Shown: piece after piece, positions 17,088 to 26,156 of the stretch
Position numbering within the stretch: position 1 is the stretch's first letter
Layout of the letters: each line of letters opens with the position of its first letter
Assembly (NCBI RefSeq): GCF_036263595.1
Contig: NZ_DATAGQ010000151.1
Span: forward strand, 1 to 64,000
Direction: 5' to 3'
DNA: 64,000 bases
Origin: Geminicoccus sp036263595
GTDB lineage: Bacteria > Pseudomonadota > Alphaproteobacteria > Geminicoccales > Geminicoccaceae
The notes under the pieces: model-generated
The model's database searches: none
The model's input: only the letters and a program-made list of their open reading frames with translations
Told to the model about the DNA's origin: nothing
Translations under genes and position numbers: made by a program

Positions 17088-19010
17088 TCAGGCCGACGGC
17101 TTGCCGTGCGGCTCCAGCAGCTCGAACACCCGCAGGCTCTCGTTCCTGCCCTTGACCTGGACCTCGCCCAGCTCGCGGAAGTTCAGCCCGGCCTTGCAGC
17201 GTAGATAGACTGCCTCGCTCGCCAGGATGCTGGTCCCGAACTGCTTGTTGAGGCCTTCCAGGCGCGAGGCCACGTTCACCGTGTCGCCCATGCCCGTGTA
17301 CTGCAGCCGCTCAGCCGAACCGACGCTGCCGACCACCGCATGGCCGGTATGCAGGCCTAGCCGGGTGATGAAGACAGGCTTGTCGGCCGCGACTTGGGCG
17401 GCATTGAACCGGTCGATCTTCGCCACGAGCGTCAAGGCGCAGGCACAAGCATGGTCGACATGGTCCGGGTCCGGCGTCGGGGCGTTCCAGGAGGCGTAGA
17501 TGGAATCGCCGAGGAATTGGATGATGGCGCCGCCATGGGCGTAGACGCCTTCGCTCAACAGATCGAAATAGGCCGAGAGCATCTCGACGACCGCTTCCGG
17601 CTCCGTTCCCTCGCAGATCGTGGTGAAGTCGCGGATGTCGGTGAACAGCACCGTGATGTCCTGGCGTCGGGCCGACCGCGCATCGGCGCCGCCAGTCTTC
17701 ACGATCGCCCGCACGATCTCCTTTGGCACATAGAGCGCGAAGGTGCGGATCGCAGCGCTCGCGGCGGTCAGCGCATGGGACAGCGCCGTGATCTCCGCCA
17801 CGTTCGAGACCTGCACGGGCTCCGGCCGGAAATCCAGGTCCTCCAGCCGGCGTGCCGCTTCCGTGAGCCCGGCCAAGGAGCGGCCCAGCCGCCAGGCGAC
17901 CAGCAACGCCACCAGGATGCCGCCGACGATCACGATCGCCGACAGCATCAGGCCACGCTGCGCCAGCCGCTCGCTGGGCCCGGTGAAATCCTGCAACGGC
18001 GCCGCCAGGCCGATCTTGTAGCCGGCCAGCACGCCATCCTCCGGCAGTGCCCTCGTCTGCATCAGCCAGTCGGCACCGTCGTCGTCCATGATGACCACGT
18101 CGTCGCGGTTCTGACTGGGTGCGAGGGCCTGCAGGCGGCTGAGCGCCCGATCCGCCGCGAGGGCTGTGCGGGCGGATGCATCGCCCTCCAGCGCCCGGAT
18201 CAACAGGCGCATAGCGGCCGGATCGGAGTGCGCGAAGAGCTGTCCTTCCCTGTCGAACAGATAGGAGCGGCCGTTTACGGAGATCTTTTCGCTGGCGAGG
18301 AAGCCGCTGAACGTCTTGAGCAGGATGTCTACGGCGACCACTGTCGACAGATCGTCCACATGGCGCCGCGCGATGGTCACGCCATGCTCCCGGGTGACCG
18401 CCATCTGGTAGGGACGGGTCAGGATCGGACCGGGCACGGCAAGGGCGGCCTGGTACCAGGGACGGGTTCTGGGATCGTAGTCGGTGGGTTCCGGCGCACC
18501 CGTCCCGATCTTCTGCCCGGCCGCGTCCAGGAACGTCCAGCTGCGCATCCGCTGGGCCGTGGGGCCAACCTGCACCGAGCCGAAGGCATAGACGGCCTGC
18601 GAGGGCGCACCCGTCGCAGTGCGCCAGGGATCGTCGGGCGGCCCCAGCGGGACGGCTTGGAGGAACTGTCCGTTGCCGCGTCCCAGGTAGATCCCGTCGA
18701 TCTCGGGGGACTGGTCGATCGCCTCCTTGGCAAAGGCGATACGATGGACGGTGGGGTCGTCCTGTGGTGCCGCGACGCTGGCCATGATCGTGAAGAGCGT
18801 GGGCGCGTCCATCACCTTGTCGAAGCGATCCACGATCCGCTCGCCCACCACCCGCAGGGAGTCGCGTGCCATGGCATGGGCCGCGGCGCGGCCCTGGAGA
18901 TAGGTGAACAGGACCAGGGAAAGCGCCACGACCAGCAGGAGGCCCACCACCATCACGCCGAGATAGGTACTCAGCGAGTGGGAGCGGGTTCGATGCGGCC
19001 GCCGGCTCAC
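17088..19010 (-). CDS. class III adenylate/guanylate cyclase with extracytoplasmic sensor domain
   Basis: 640 residues from GTG 19010, chosen because it lies just after the LysE stop and just before the first membrane helix; no good ribosome-binding site is seen, so the start is uncertain. Order: short basic N-terminus, transmembrane helix, periplasmic Cache-like sensor (about residues 40-330), second helix, HAMP-like linker, then the cyclase domain. Metal aspartates are D458 (LFTDIRDF) and D502 (FLGDSIY). The transition-state region is GMGDTVNVASRLE. The position that is Lys in adenylate cyclases is Q498, so ATP versus GTP preference is unclear. It probably signals a periplasmic ligand by cyclic nucleotide. 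Confidence 0.85.
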   Translation of the reverse strand: MSRRPHRTRSHSLSTYLGVMVVGLLLVVALSLVLFTYLQGRAAAHAMARDSLRVVGERIVDRFDKVMDAPTLFTIMASVAAPQDDPTVHRIAFAKEAIDQSPEIDGIYLGRGNGQFLQAVPLGPPDDPWRTATGAPSQAVYAFGSVQVGPTAQRMRSWTFLDAAGQKIGTGAPEPTDYDPRTRPWYQAALAVPGPILTRPYQMAVTREHGVTIARRHVDDLSTVVAVDILLKTFSGFLASEKISVNGRSYLFDREGQLFAHSDPAAMRLLIRALEGDASARTALAADRALSRLQALAPSQNRDDVVIMDDDGADWLMQTRALPEDGVLAGYKIGLAAPLQDFTGPSERLAQRGLMLSAIVIVGGILVALLVAWRLGRSLAGLTEAARRLEDLDFRPEPVQVSNVAEITALSHALTAASAAIRTFALYVPKEIVRAIVKTGGADARSARRQDITVLFTDIRDFTTICEGTEPEAVVEMLSAYFDLLSEGVYAHGGAIIQFLGDSIYASWNAPTPDPDHVDHACACALTLVAKIDRFNAAQVAADKPVFITRLGLHTGHAVVGSVGSAERLQYTGMGDTVNVASRLEGLNKQFGTSILASEAVYLRCKAGLNFRELGEVQVKGRNESLRVFELLEPHGKPSA

Positions 19011-19050
19011 GGAGGGTCCAGCGCCCCCGGCGCGGCGCCATCGCCCATCC

Positions 19051-19710
19051 TCAGACGCGCCGCTCGGTGAGGAACAGCTTGACCGCCAGTCCCACGAAGA
19101 ACAGGCCCGACAAGGCATCCAGCGCCACGGTCGCCCAGCGTGCCCGTGCCAGGCGGTCGACCATCCAGCCGGTCAGGGCAGCGACACCCATCAGCCAGAC
19201 GATGCCGATCAGGTTCAGGGTCATGCCCAGGGTGAAGGTCTGGACGGCGATGCTTCCCCGTTCCGGCGAGACGAACTGGGGCAGGAACGCCACGAAGAAC
19301 ATGATGACCTTCGGGTTGGCGAGGTTCGTCAGCATGGCGCGGCTGAACACGGTCCATGCCTGCGGCCGCGTCCTCCGCACCGGCCGTACCGCCTCGCCAG
19401 CGTCCTCATGCCATTGGCGCCATGCCGCCTTCAGCGCCTGCAGGCCGATCCAGGCGAGGTAGAGCGCTCCTGCCCAGCGCAGCACTTCGAAGGCAGCCGG
19501 CGACGTGGCGATCAGGGCGGACACGCCCACCGCCGCCAGCAGGCTGTGGCCGACATTCCCGACCAGGATCCCCAGGCAGGCGACCAGACCGCTGCGAAGG
19601 CCGCCGCTCAGGCTGTTGGCAGCCACGAACATGGTGTCCGGACCGGGCGTCACCGCGAGCAGGACCGCAGCGCCCAGGAAGATCAGGAAGAGCTGCGGCT
19701 CCGGCAACAT
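19051..19710 (-). CDS. LysE-family exporter
   Basis: 219 residues with six predicted helices. The signature VTPGPDTMFVAANSLSGG near the N-terminus is typical of LysE/RhtB amino-acid exporters. The central region LYLAWIGLQALKAAW is also characteristic. It starts 7 nt after the RidA-like gene and is probably co-transcribed with it. The exported compound is not predictable; RidA-type neighbours suggest amino-acid or imine-related metabolism. Confidence 0.88.
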   Translation of the reverse strand: MLPEPQLFLIFLGAAVLLAVTPGPDTMFVAANSLSGGLRSGLVACLGILVGNVGHSLLAAVGVSALIATSPAAFEVLRWAGALYLAWIGLQALKAAWRQWHEDAGEAVRPVRRTRPQAWTVFSRAMLTNLANPKVIMFFVAFLPQFVSPERGSIAVQTFTLGMTLNLIGIVWLMGVAALTGWMVDRLARARWATVALDALSGLFFVGLAVKLFLTERRV

Positions 19711-19717
19711 CGCGACC

Positions 19718-20107
19718 TCAGATCGACTGGCAGGCGATCGCCTCGATCTCGCAGAACAGCTGGGGGCTGGCGAGGCCGTGAACGATCAGGAGTGTCGCGG
19801 CGCAGACATGACCATCCAGCCGCCGGTCGCGGACCTGGCGCCAGAGCTTGACGTCGCGCTGATCGATCAGGAACACCGTCGTCTTGACCAGGTCCCGGTG
19901 CGTCATGCCGCCATGAGCCAGTACGGCGAACAGATTGTCCCACATCTGCTCCATCTGCTCGCCAAGCGTTTCCGGCACGCTGCCGTCCGGGCGCACGCCG
20001 ATCTGGCCGGAAATGTGGAGCCAGCGCGCCGGGCCGGTGACGATCGCGGCATGGCTGTAGGCCGAGGCGGGACGATGCACGTCCGGCGGGTCGAAGACCT
20101 CGATCAT
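19718..20107 (-). CDS. RidA/YjgF-family protein lacking the catalytic arginine
   Basis: 129 residues. It has the family core SGQIGVRPDG, the helix LGEQMEQMWDNLFAVLAHGGM and the terminal FCEIEAIA motif with E120. The arginine that binds the imine carboxylate in active RidA (consensus Pro-Ala-Arg-Ser/Thr) is A104 here (CAATLL). Standard enamine/imine deaminase activity is therefore unlikely; other Rid subfamilies also lack it. It lies upstream of the LysE exporter on the same strand. Confidence 0.85.
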   Translation of the reverse strand: MIEVFDPPDVHRPASAYSHAAIVTGPARWLHISGQIGVRPDGSVPETLGEQMEQMWDNLFAVLAHGGMTHRDLVKTTVFLIDQRDVKLWRQVRDRRLDGHVCAATLLIVHGLASPQLFCEIEAIACQSI

Positions 20108-20203
20108 CCATGGACCTCCCTGATCGGTGGCTGGAAGGGGTGCCTGAGCTCCCCGCGCCAGCGTGTCGCCGCTGGTCCGCAGCGTAGCGCGCTCGAATGT
20201 GAC

Positions 20204-20743
20204 TTAGGAAGCCGGCAGGCGACGGCCGGCCCGCGTTCCTGTCGGAAGGAGGTAGACGATGGCCCGGTACTTCGGATGCTCCTGCATGCCCGCGCGCACG
20301 CCGCCCAGGGACCGGGCGATCCGGTGGCTGGGGAGGTTCTGCTCCGCCACCAGATAATGGAAGCCCTCGGGCCGGCGGACATCGGCGACCCAGTCCCTGA
20401 TCGCGGCCACGGCCTCCCGGCCATAGCCCTGCCGCTGCGCCGGCTCCTTGATCCAGATCCCCAGTTCAGGCAGCGGCGTGGCGATCCGATGCGCGCCGGC
20501 CATGCCGATGAACTCGCCGGTCTCGCGCCGCCGGAGCGCCATGTGCAGGTCGGTGCCGACGGTCATGGCCGGCAGCCAGGATGCGAGGGTGGCCTTGAGG
20601 GCCTCAAGCGAGCTTGCCGGCTCGAAGCTCAGATACCGCGTCAGCGCCGGCGTGACGGCCGCGAAGATCTCCTCCGCGTCGGAGAGCATGGCCGGGCGCA
20701 AGGTCAGCCGTTCGGACTGCAGTAGGGGCCCGGGGCCGCTCAC
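20204..20743 (-). CDS. GNAT N-acetyltransferase (RimJ/RimL-like)
   Basis: 179 residues from GTG 20743, overlapping the aroB stop (GTGA). It opens with the LQSERLTLRPAMLSD motif typical of acetyltransferase_3 proteins. The acetyl-CoA pyrophosphate loop is QRQGYGREA, followed by the EQNLPSHRIARSLG helix. Such enzymes acetylate protein N-termini or small amines; the substrate is not assignable. Translational coupling to aroB suggests shared expression rather than shared function. Confidence 0.85.
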   Translation of the reverse strand: MSGPGPLLQSERLTLRPAMLSDAEEIFAAVTPALTRYLSFEPASSLEALKATLASWLPAMTVGTDLHMALRRRETGEFIGMAGAHRIATPLPELGIWIKEPAQRQGYGREAVAAIRDWVADVRRPEGFHYLVAEQNLPSHRIARSLGGVRAGMQEHPKYRAIVYLLPTGTRAGRRLPAS

Positions 20744-21855
20744 ACAGGTTGCGCCAGCAACTGGCGGAGGATGTCGGGTGGCACGGCGCCGCTCGTGACG
20801 GCAGCACCGATGCGCTTCAACAGCACGAAGGTGAGCCTGCCGTCCGCGACCTTCTTGTCGCGCGCCATCGCGGCCAGCATTGCGTCCGGCTCGAAGCCTT
20901 CGTTGGTCACTTCCGCCGGCGAGGTCTTCAGCCCCAGCGACCGGAGATGCGATCGCACGCGCTCGGTCGCTCCTTCCGCCAGATGGCCTGCGCGGGTCGA
21001 GAGCTCGGTCGCCTGCACCATGCCGATGGCGACGGCCTCGCCATGCAGCAGGCGGCTGCCATAGCCGGACAGGTTCTCGTAGGCATGGGCGAAGGTGTGG
21101 CCGAAATTGAGCAGGGCGCGCCCGCCCTTGGTCTCGAACTCGTCGTCGCCGACGATCTCGGCCTTGATCGCGCAGGAGCGCTCGATGGCATGGGTCCGCA
21201 CATCCTGGTCGCCGTCGATCAGGCGCCGCCCGTTCTGTTCCAGCCAGTCGAAGAACGCCGCGTCATGGATGAGCCCGTACTTCGCCACCTCGGCGTAGCC
21301 AGCCTGCAGTTCGCGAAGCGGCAGGGTGTCGAGCGTCGTGGGATCGATCAGGACGATCCTCGGCTGATGAAAGGCGCCCACCAGGTTCTTGCCCGAGCGG
21401 GCATTGATGCCGGTCTTGCCGCCCACGCTGCTGTCGACCTGGGCCAGGAGCGTGGTCGGCACCTGGACGAAGGGCAGCCCGCGCAGGAGGATGGAGGCGG
21501 CAAAGCCGGCAAGGTCGCCGATCACGCCCCCGCCCAGCGCCACGATCGCCGTCTTGCGGTCGATCCCCTGCCCCAGCACCTGCTCGCAGACCCGCTCCAG
21601 GGTCGGCCATCCCTTGCTGCCTTCGCCGGACGGAACGGTCACCGTGCGGACCGCCAGATCCGCCTCGTCCAGTGCCCGCTCCAGCCGGTCCAGATGCGAG
21701 TTCGCCCTCATCGCGTCGTCGGCCACCACCACGACCCGGCGCGACGGCAGGAGCGGTGCCAGCTCCTGGCCGGCCCGGTCGAGCAGGCCAGCACCGATCT
21801 TCACCTCATAGGCGCGCGCACCCAACGGCACATGCACGGTTCGAATCGACGTCAT
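20740..21855 (-). CDS. aroB: 3-dehydroquinate synthase
   Basis: 371 residues from ATG 21855, which overlaps the aroK stop (ATGA). It converts DAHP to 3-dehydroquinate in the shikimate pathway using NAD and zinc. Visible motifs are GGGVIGDLAGFAAS, the nucleotide/substrate loop DSSVGGKTGIN, and zinc-ligand regions AGYAEVAKYG, NFGHTFAHAYE and LHGEAVAIGM. The C-terminal DKKVADGRLTFVLL is also typical. The aroK-aroB order is standard in alphaproteobacteria. Confidence 0.97.
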   Translation of the reverse strand: MTSIRTVHVPLGARAYEVKIGAGLLDRAGQELAPLLPSRRVVVVADDAMRANSHLDRLERALDEADLAVRTVTVPSGEGSKGWPTLERVCEQVLGQGIDRKTAIVALGGGVIGDLAGFAASILLRGLPFVQVPTTLLAQVDSSVGGKTGINARSGKNLVGAFHQPRIVLIDPTTLDTLPLRELQAGYAEVAKYGLIHDAAFFDWLEQNGRRLIDGDQDVRTHAIERSCAIKAEIVGDDEFETKGGRALLNFGHTFAHAYENLSGYGSRLLHGEAVAIGMVQATELSTRAGHLAEGATERVRSHLRSLGLKTSPAEVTNEGFEPDAMLAAMARDKKVADGRLTFVLLKRIGAAVTSGAVPPDILRQLLAQPV

Positions 21856-22469
21856 ACCAGGATCCCATGCTGCCTCAGCCGTTGCACCAGATCGTGCGCC
21901 AGGACGTCGAGCGGCTGGTCGCCCGTGTCCACCGTCAGGTCGGCCGTGGCGTAGACCGGATGCCGCCGCTCCATGAGGTCCGCGAGGATGGCCCTCGGAT
22001 CGCCGGCGTCGAGGAGCGGGCGCGAGCCCTTCTTGCGGCTGGTCCGCGCCACCAGCGTGTCGAGATCCGCGCGCAGCCAGACTGAGAAGCCGCGCGCGGC
22101 CACCCGCTCGCGCGTGGCCGGATCCATGAAGGCCCCGCCGCCAAGGGCCAGGAAATGCGGCTGGCCGATCAGCAGCCGGGCGATGACCCTTCGTTCGACG
22201 GCGCGGAACTCCGGCTCGCCGTGGCTGGCGAAGATGTCGGGGATCGACATGCCGGCAGCTTCGACGATGGCGTCGTCGGCATCCGTGAACGGGGCACCCA
22301 CGAGCGTGGCCAGGCGGCGGCCGACCGCCGACTTCCCGGCACCCATCAGGCCGACCAGCACCACGTGCCGGGTCAACGCGAGCTTCTCCCGTGCCTCGGG
22401 TGGAGGATTCTGCACGGCTCTCCGGCTCGCTTCGTCGGTCGGCATTTCGGGTCGGCGTTGAACGGACAT
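21852..22469 (-). CDS. aroK: shikimate kinase
   Basis: 205 residues, with about 30 extra N-terminal residues relative to minimal shikimate kinases. Walker A is GLMGAGKSAVG. Asp in the DADD shikimate-binding motif, Arg in FRAVERRV, GGGAF and the RPLL lid region are all present. It phosphorylates shikimate at the 3-position with ATP. It is the first gene of the aroK-aroB-GNAT operon and diverges from the gene at 22552, leaving an 82-bp promoter region. Confidence 0.95.
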   Translation of the reverse strand: MSVQRRPEMPTDEASRRAVQNPPPEAREKLALTRHVVLVGLMGAGKSAVGRRLATLVGAPFTDADDAIVEAAGMSIPDIFASHGEPEFRAVERRVIARLLIGQPHFLALGGGAFMDPATRERVAARGFSVWLRADLDTLVARTSRKKGSRPLLDAGDPRAILADLMERRHPVYATADLTVDTGDQPLDVLAHDLVQRLRQHGILV

Positions 22470-22551
22470 GGCGTCGTCGATATAAGCCAGCTGGCGTCAT
22501 GTCCGGCAAGCCCGGCTCGGCGGGACATGGCGGATCGGCAGCAGAGAGGCA

Positions 22552-22692
22552 ATGGCGGCAGTGGGACGGGTGCTGGTTGTGATCCTCCTGGCGGCGCTGG
22601 TAGGTGGTGCAGCCTACCTGATGCTGTGGGACATTCCGGCACCGCGCAAACCGGTGGAAGTGACCGTTCCGGACGATCGGCTGCCTAAGTGA
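22552..22692 (+). CDS. 46-residue single-pass membrane protein
   Basis: A short frame from ATG 22552, with GAGAGG a few bases upstream, ends in a TGA overlapped by the next gene's GTG (GTGA). Residues 5-25 form one hydrophobic helix (VGRVLVVILLAALVGGAAY). It is followed by a short tail WDIPAPRKPVEVTVPDDRLP. The WDIPAP and PDDR words look conserved, and tiny proteins ending this way recur in alphaproteobacterial genomes. Function is unknown; coupling to a secreted protein gene suggests an envelope role. Confidence 0.65.
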   Translation: MAAVGRVLVVILLAALVGGAAYLMLWDIPAPRKPVEVTVPDDRLPK

Positions 22693-24197
22693 CGGCAACG
22701 CGGGCGACCTTGCTGGCAGGGATTGGCGTCCTGCTCCTCGTGCCATCGGCGTTCGGGCAGCCGAAGCCGCTCTTTCCCGAACAGGCTCCTGCCTCACCGC
22801 AGCCCTCCATCTCGCCCGGCTTCCAACCGGAGATCACGGTCAGGCAGCTGGATGCGCCCGGAGCGGTCGGCACCGGTCGGAGCCAAGACCAGGCCGAAAG
22901 CGATGACTGGGGCTCGACACCCGCCACTGTGATCGAGCAGTTGCTGGCTGCCCTGCCCGACGATCCGGCCGACCCGAACGTCCGGCGCCTGCAGGTCGAA
23001 CTGCTCCGGACACCCACGCCAGCCGGACAGGAATCGGAGCGTCTGCTGGCGATCCGTCTGCGTCGGCTGGTCGACCTGGGCGAGGCGGAGGCGGCGCAGG
23101 CCCTGCTTGCCGAGGCCGGACCCTATGCCGCGCGGTCGCCTGGCCTGGCGCCGGAAGTGGCCAGGCTCGACCTGGCCTCGGGCCAGGACGTGGACGGCTG
23201 TGCGGCGGCCAGCGCCTCGCCTTCGGCGGGCCTGGACGAGATCAACCTGTTCTGTGCGATCATGGCAGGTGACGAGGATGCGGCCCTCGTGCTGCAGAAC
23301 GCGCTGCGTGCAACCGATTCGCTGCGCGACCAGCCGTTCGGCGCGCTGGTGGGCGCGGCGCTGCGCTATGGCGATGCCGATGCGATCGACTGGAGTGCGG
23401 AGGTCCAGCCGGTCGACCTGGCCCTGGCCGATCATTTATCTATCAAGGTTCCCGCGGATGCCGTCGCCACGGCAAGCCTGCCGGCGGTGGCGCGCCTGAG
23501 CGTGGACCCGGACGTGGCGCCGGCGGTGCGCGCTGCCGCCCGCGTGCGGCTCGACGACGCGCGGGGACGGTTCACGACGGTGGGGCCGGAGGCGACCCGG
23601 CTTCGTGCAATCGCGGCCCCTGAGGAGCGAGCGCGTGCCCTGGTCCAGCTTTGGCGCGATCTGCCTGATGCAGGCAAGCGGCTGGCCGACCTTCCCCAGC
23701 TCGGCCCGATCGCTGCCACCATCACGCCGCGTGCGGCCTTGTCCGAAGAGGCAGCGGTTCTGGCGGCGATCCTGCTTGCCATGGGCGAAGAGGGCGCGGC
23801 GCTTCTCTGGTTCGACATGCTCGAGGTGCAGCGGCGCGACGACCGCCGCCAGGCGGACCGGCTCGCGGTCCTGATGATCCTGGCCGGCCTGATCGACCCG
23901 ACGCGGATGCCGCCCGCACCGGACGGCCTGTTCGCCGCTGACGACGCGGTTTGGCTGACGGCCGGCCTGGCGGGCCAGAACCTGCCGCTGTCGGCTCCAT
24001 GGCGCACCGTTCTGCGTCCCTTCCCGCCGCCGGAACCGGCAGCGCCAGCCGCGATGCTGGCGCGGGCACTGGTCGGACTGAGCAGCGGCGACCCGCCCAG
24101 CTTTGCTCGCGGGCTTGCGGGACTGCTCGCCATCGACCGAGCCATCGAGGCCCGCGCGGTTGCCCGCAGCAGCGTGATCGCCCGCCTCCATGGCTGA
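22689..24197 (+). CDS. secreted alpha-helical protein of unknown function
   Basis: 502 residues from GTG 22689, overlapping the preceding small gene. The first 23 residues form a Sec signal peptide ending at AFGQ. The rest is rich in Ala, Leu, Asp and Arg with repeated helix-turn-helix character (for example EAEAAQALLAEAG), like TPR or other superhelical repeats; no catalytic motif is visible. It overlaps xerD by 8 nt. Similar uncharacterised proteins sit before xerD in related genomes as far as I recall, so it may be an envelope or scaffold protein. Confidence 0.75.
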   Translation: MTATRATLLAGIGVLLLVPSAFGQPKPLFPEQAPASPQPSISPGFQPEITVRQLDAPGAVGTGRSQDQAESDDWGSTPATVIEQLLAALPDDPADPNVRRLQVELLRTPTPAGQESERLLAIRLRRLVDLGEAEAAQALLAEAGPYAARSPGLAPEVARLDLASGQDVDGCAAASASPSAGLDEINLFCAIMAGDEDAALVLQNALRATDSLRDQPFGALVGAALRYGDADAIDWSAEVQPVDLALADHLSIKVPADAVATASLPAVARLSVDPDVAPAVRAAARVRLDDARGRFTTVGPEATRLRAIAAPEERARALVQLWRDLPDAGKRLADLPQLGPIAATITPRAALSEEAAVLAAILLAMGEEGAALLWFDMLEVQRRDDRRQADRLAVLMILAGLIDPTRMPPAPDGLFAADDAVWLTAGLAGQNLPLSAPWRTVLRPFPPPEPAAPAAMLARALVGLSSGDPPSFARGLAGLLAIDRAIEARAVARSSVIARLHG

Positions 24198-25152
24198 GCC
24201 GCGCTCCTCGATGGCTCCTTTCCTGGAGATGATGGCGGTCGAGCGTGCCGCCTCGCGCCATACGCTGGCTGCGTATCGCAACGACCTGTCCGCCTGGTTC
24301 GCCTTTCTCAAGCAGCAAGGCACGTCGGAGTTGTCAGCGACGGAACAGGACGTGCGTGCCTTCGTGCAGGCGACGGCAGACGCCGGGCTGAAGGCGACCA
24401 CGCAGGCGCGGCGGCTGGCGGCGATCCGCCAATTCCACCGGTTTCTCCACCTGGAAGGCCACCGCCCGGATGATCCGACCCTCTCGGTGGAGGGACCGCG
24501 TCGGGAGCGGGCGCTGCCGCGGGTGCTGACGGAAGAGGAGATGGAGGGGCTGCTGGCGGCGGCGCGGGCCAAGGAGGGGGCGGACGGCCTGCGGCTCACC
24601 TGCCTGCTCGAACTGGCCTATGCGTCGGGCCTGCGGGTGTCGGAACTGGTTGGTCTCACCTTGAGCGCATTCACGCCGGATCGCTCCGCCCTGCTGGTCC
24701 GCGGCAAGGGCAGCAAGGAGCGGATGGTGCCGGTCGGCCGTTTCGCCAGGGAAGCAGTGATGCGCTGGCTCGAGGTGCGGCCGGCGGATCGCAAGAACCG
24801 GCTGTTTCCATCGAACGGCGCCAGCGGCCATCTCACGCGGCAGCACGTGCTCTATCTGCTCAAGCGGCTGGCGCCTGAGGCGGGTCTCGATCCCGAGCGG
24901 ATCTCACCCCATGTGCTAAGGCACGCTTTCGCCACGCACCTGCTCGCCCACGGGGCCGACCTGCGCGCGGTGCAGACCATGCTGGGGCACGCCGACATTG
25001 CGACGACGCAGATCTATACGCATGTTCGCCCCGAGCGTCTGGCCACGGTGGTGGCCGAACACCATCCTCTGGCCAGGATGACGACGAAAATGGCGGAAAC
25101 GAGACCGGATGGCCCTGGGGCCGCGGTCGCCGCCGAGGAGGATCAGGCATGA
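24190..25152 (+). CDS. xerD: site-specific tyrosine recombinase XerD
   Basis: 320 residues. The N-terminal SAM-like DNA-binding domain contains RHTLAAYRNDL. The catalytic set is complete: R149 (SGLRVSEL), K173 (GKGSKER), H241-x-x-R244 (HVLRHAFATHL), H267 (LGHADI) and the nucleophile Y276 (QIYTHV). With XerC it would resolve chromosome dimers at dif. Length and motifs favour XerD over a phage integrase. A 20-residue tail past the core is unusual, and no dif site is visible nearby. It overlaps the flanking genes at both ends. Confidence 0.92.
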   Translation: MAEPRSSMAPFLEMMAVERAASRHTLAAYRNDLSAWFAFLKQQGTSELSATEQDVRAFVQATADAGLKATTQARRLAAIRQFHRFLHLEGHRPDDPTLSVEGPRRERALPRVLTEEEMEGLLAAARAKEGADGLRLTCLLELAYASGLRVSELVGLTLSAFTPDRSALLVRGKGSKERMVPVGRFAREAVMRWLEVRPADRKNRLFPSNGASGHLTRQHVLYLLKRLAPEAGLDPERISPHVLRHAFATHLLAHGADLRAVQTMLGHADIATTQIYTHVRPERLATVVAEHHPLARMTTKMAETRPDGPGAAVAAEEDQA

Positions 25153-26129
25153 GTTTCACGATCGTCGAGCAGTGCACGCCAAGGCTCAACCGTTCCGAGT
25201 TGGCTGTCCCCGGCAGTTCGCCGCAAATGTTCGAGAAGGCGGCAGCATCGGCGGTCGACGTGGTGTTCCTGGATCTGGAGGACGCTGTCGCGCCCGACCA
25301 GAAGGAGCAGGCGCGCAAGAACGTCATCCAGGCGATCAACGAGATCGACTGGGGCACCAAGACGCTGTCGGTCCGGATCAACGGGCTGGACACGCATTTC
25401 ATGTACCGCGACGTCGTCGATGTGCTGGAGCAGACCGGCGAGCGGCTCGACCTGATCATGATCCCGAAGGTCGGTACGGCCGCGGACATCTATGCGGTCG
25501 ACATGCTGGTCACCCAGGTCGAGGCCGCAAAGAAGCGCCAGAAGAAGATCGGCTTCGAGCTGATCGTGGAAACCGCGCTGGGCATGGCCAACGTCAACGA
25601 GATCGCCAGGGCATCGAAGCGCAACGAGAGCCTGCATTTCGGCGTGGCGGATTATGCCGCCTCGACCAGGGCGCGGACCACGGTGATCGGCGGGCCCAAC
25701 CCCGACTACGGCGTGCTGACCGATCCGGACGTCGACAACTCGCGCTCCTATCACTGGGGCGACATGTGGCACTACGCCATCGCCCGCATGGTGGTGGCGG
25801 CACGTGCGAACGGCCTGCGGCCGGTCGACGGTCCGTTCGGCAACTTCCAGGACCCGGAAGGCTACCAGGCCCAGGCGCGCCGCGCGGCGGTGCTCGGTTG
25901 CGAAGGCAAGTGGGCAATCCATCCTTCGCAGGTGGCCCTGGCCAACGACGTGTTCACGCCGCCTGCAAAGGAAGTCGAGCGTGCGCGCCGGATCCTCGTC
26001 GCCATGGAAGAGGCCTCGAAGGCCGGCAAGGGTGCCGTCAGCCTCGACGGCCGCCTGATCGACATCGCCTCGATCCGCCAGGCCGAAGCCCTGGTCACGA
26101 GCGCCGATCGGATCGCAGCGGCGGGCTGA
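25149..26129 (+). CDS. mcl: L-malyl-CoA/beta-methylmalyl-CoA lyase (HpcH/HpaI family)
   Basis: 326 residues from ATG 25149, overlapping the xerD stop. It is a citrate-lyase-like TIM barrel with LAVPGSSPQMFEKAAAS, the FLDLEDAVAPDQK acidic metal-binding strand, FELIVETALGMANVNEIA, GVADYAAS and the C-terminal KWAIHPSQVALANDVF. These match malyl-CoA lyases of the ethylmalonyl-CoA pathway and serine cycle, which cleave malyl-CoA or methylmalyl-CoA to glyoxylate plus acetyl- or propionyl-CoA. A strong terminator follows. It supports C2/C3 assimilation through CoA thioesters. Confidence 0.9.
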   Translation: MSFTIVEQCTPRLNRSELAVPGSSPQMFEKAAASAVDVVFLDLEDAVAPDQKEQARKNVIQAINEIDWGTKTLSVRINGLDTHFMYRDVVDVLEQTGERLDLIMIPKVGTAADIYAVDMLVTQVEAAKKRQKKIGFELIVETALGMANVNEIARASKRNESLHFGVADYAASTRARTTVIGGPNPDYGVLTDPDVDNSRSYHWGDMWHYAIARMVVAARANGLRPVDGPFGNFQDPEGYQAQARRAAVLGCEGKWAIHPSQVALANDVFTPPAKEVERARRILVAMEEASKAGKGAVSLDGRLIDIASIRQAEALVTSADRIAAAG

Positions 26130-26156
26130 CCTGCGGCCCGCTCATGGTCGACACGG

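Noticed and set aside
20740..22797. A 685-codon frame that would extend aroB upstream through aroK
   Set aside because: The conserved AroB protein starts at ATG 21855, overlapping the aroK stop; the upstream part is aroK read out of frame.
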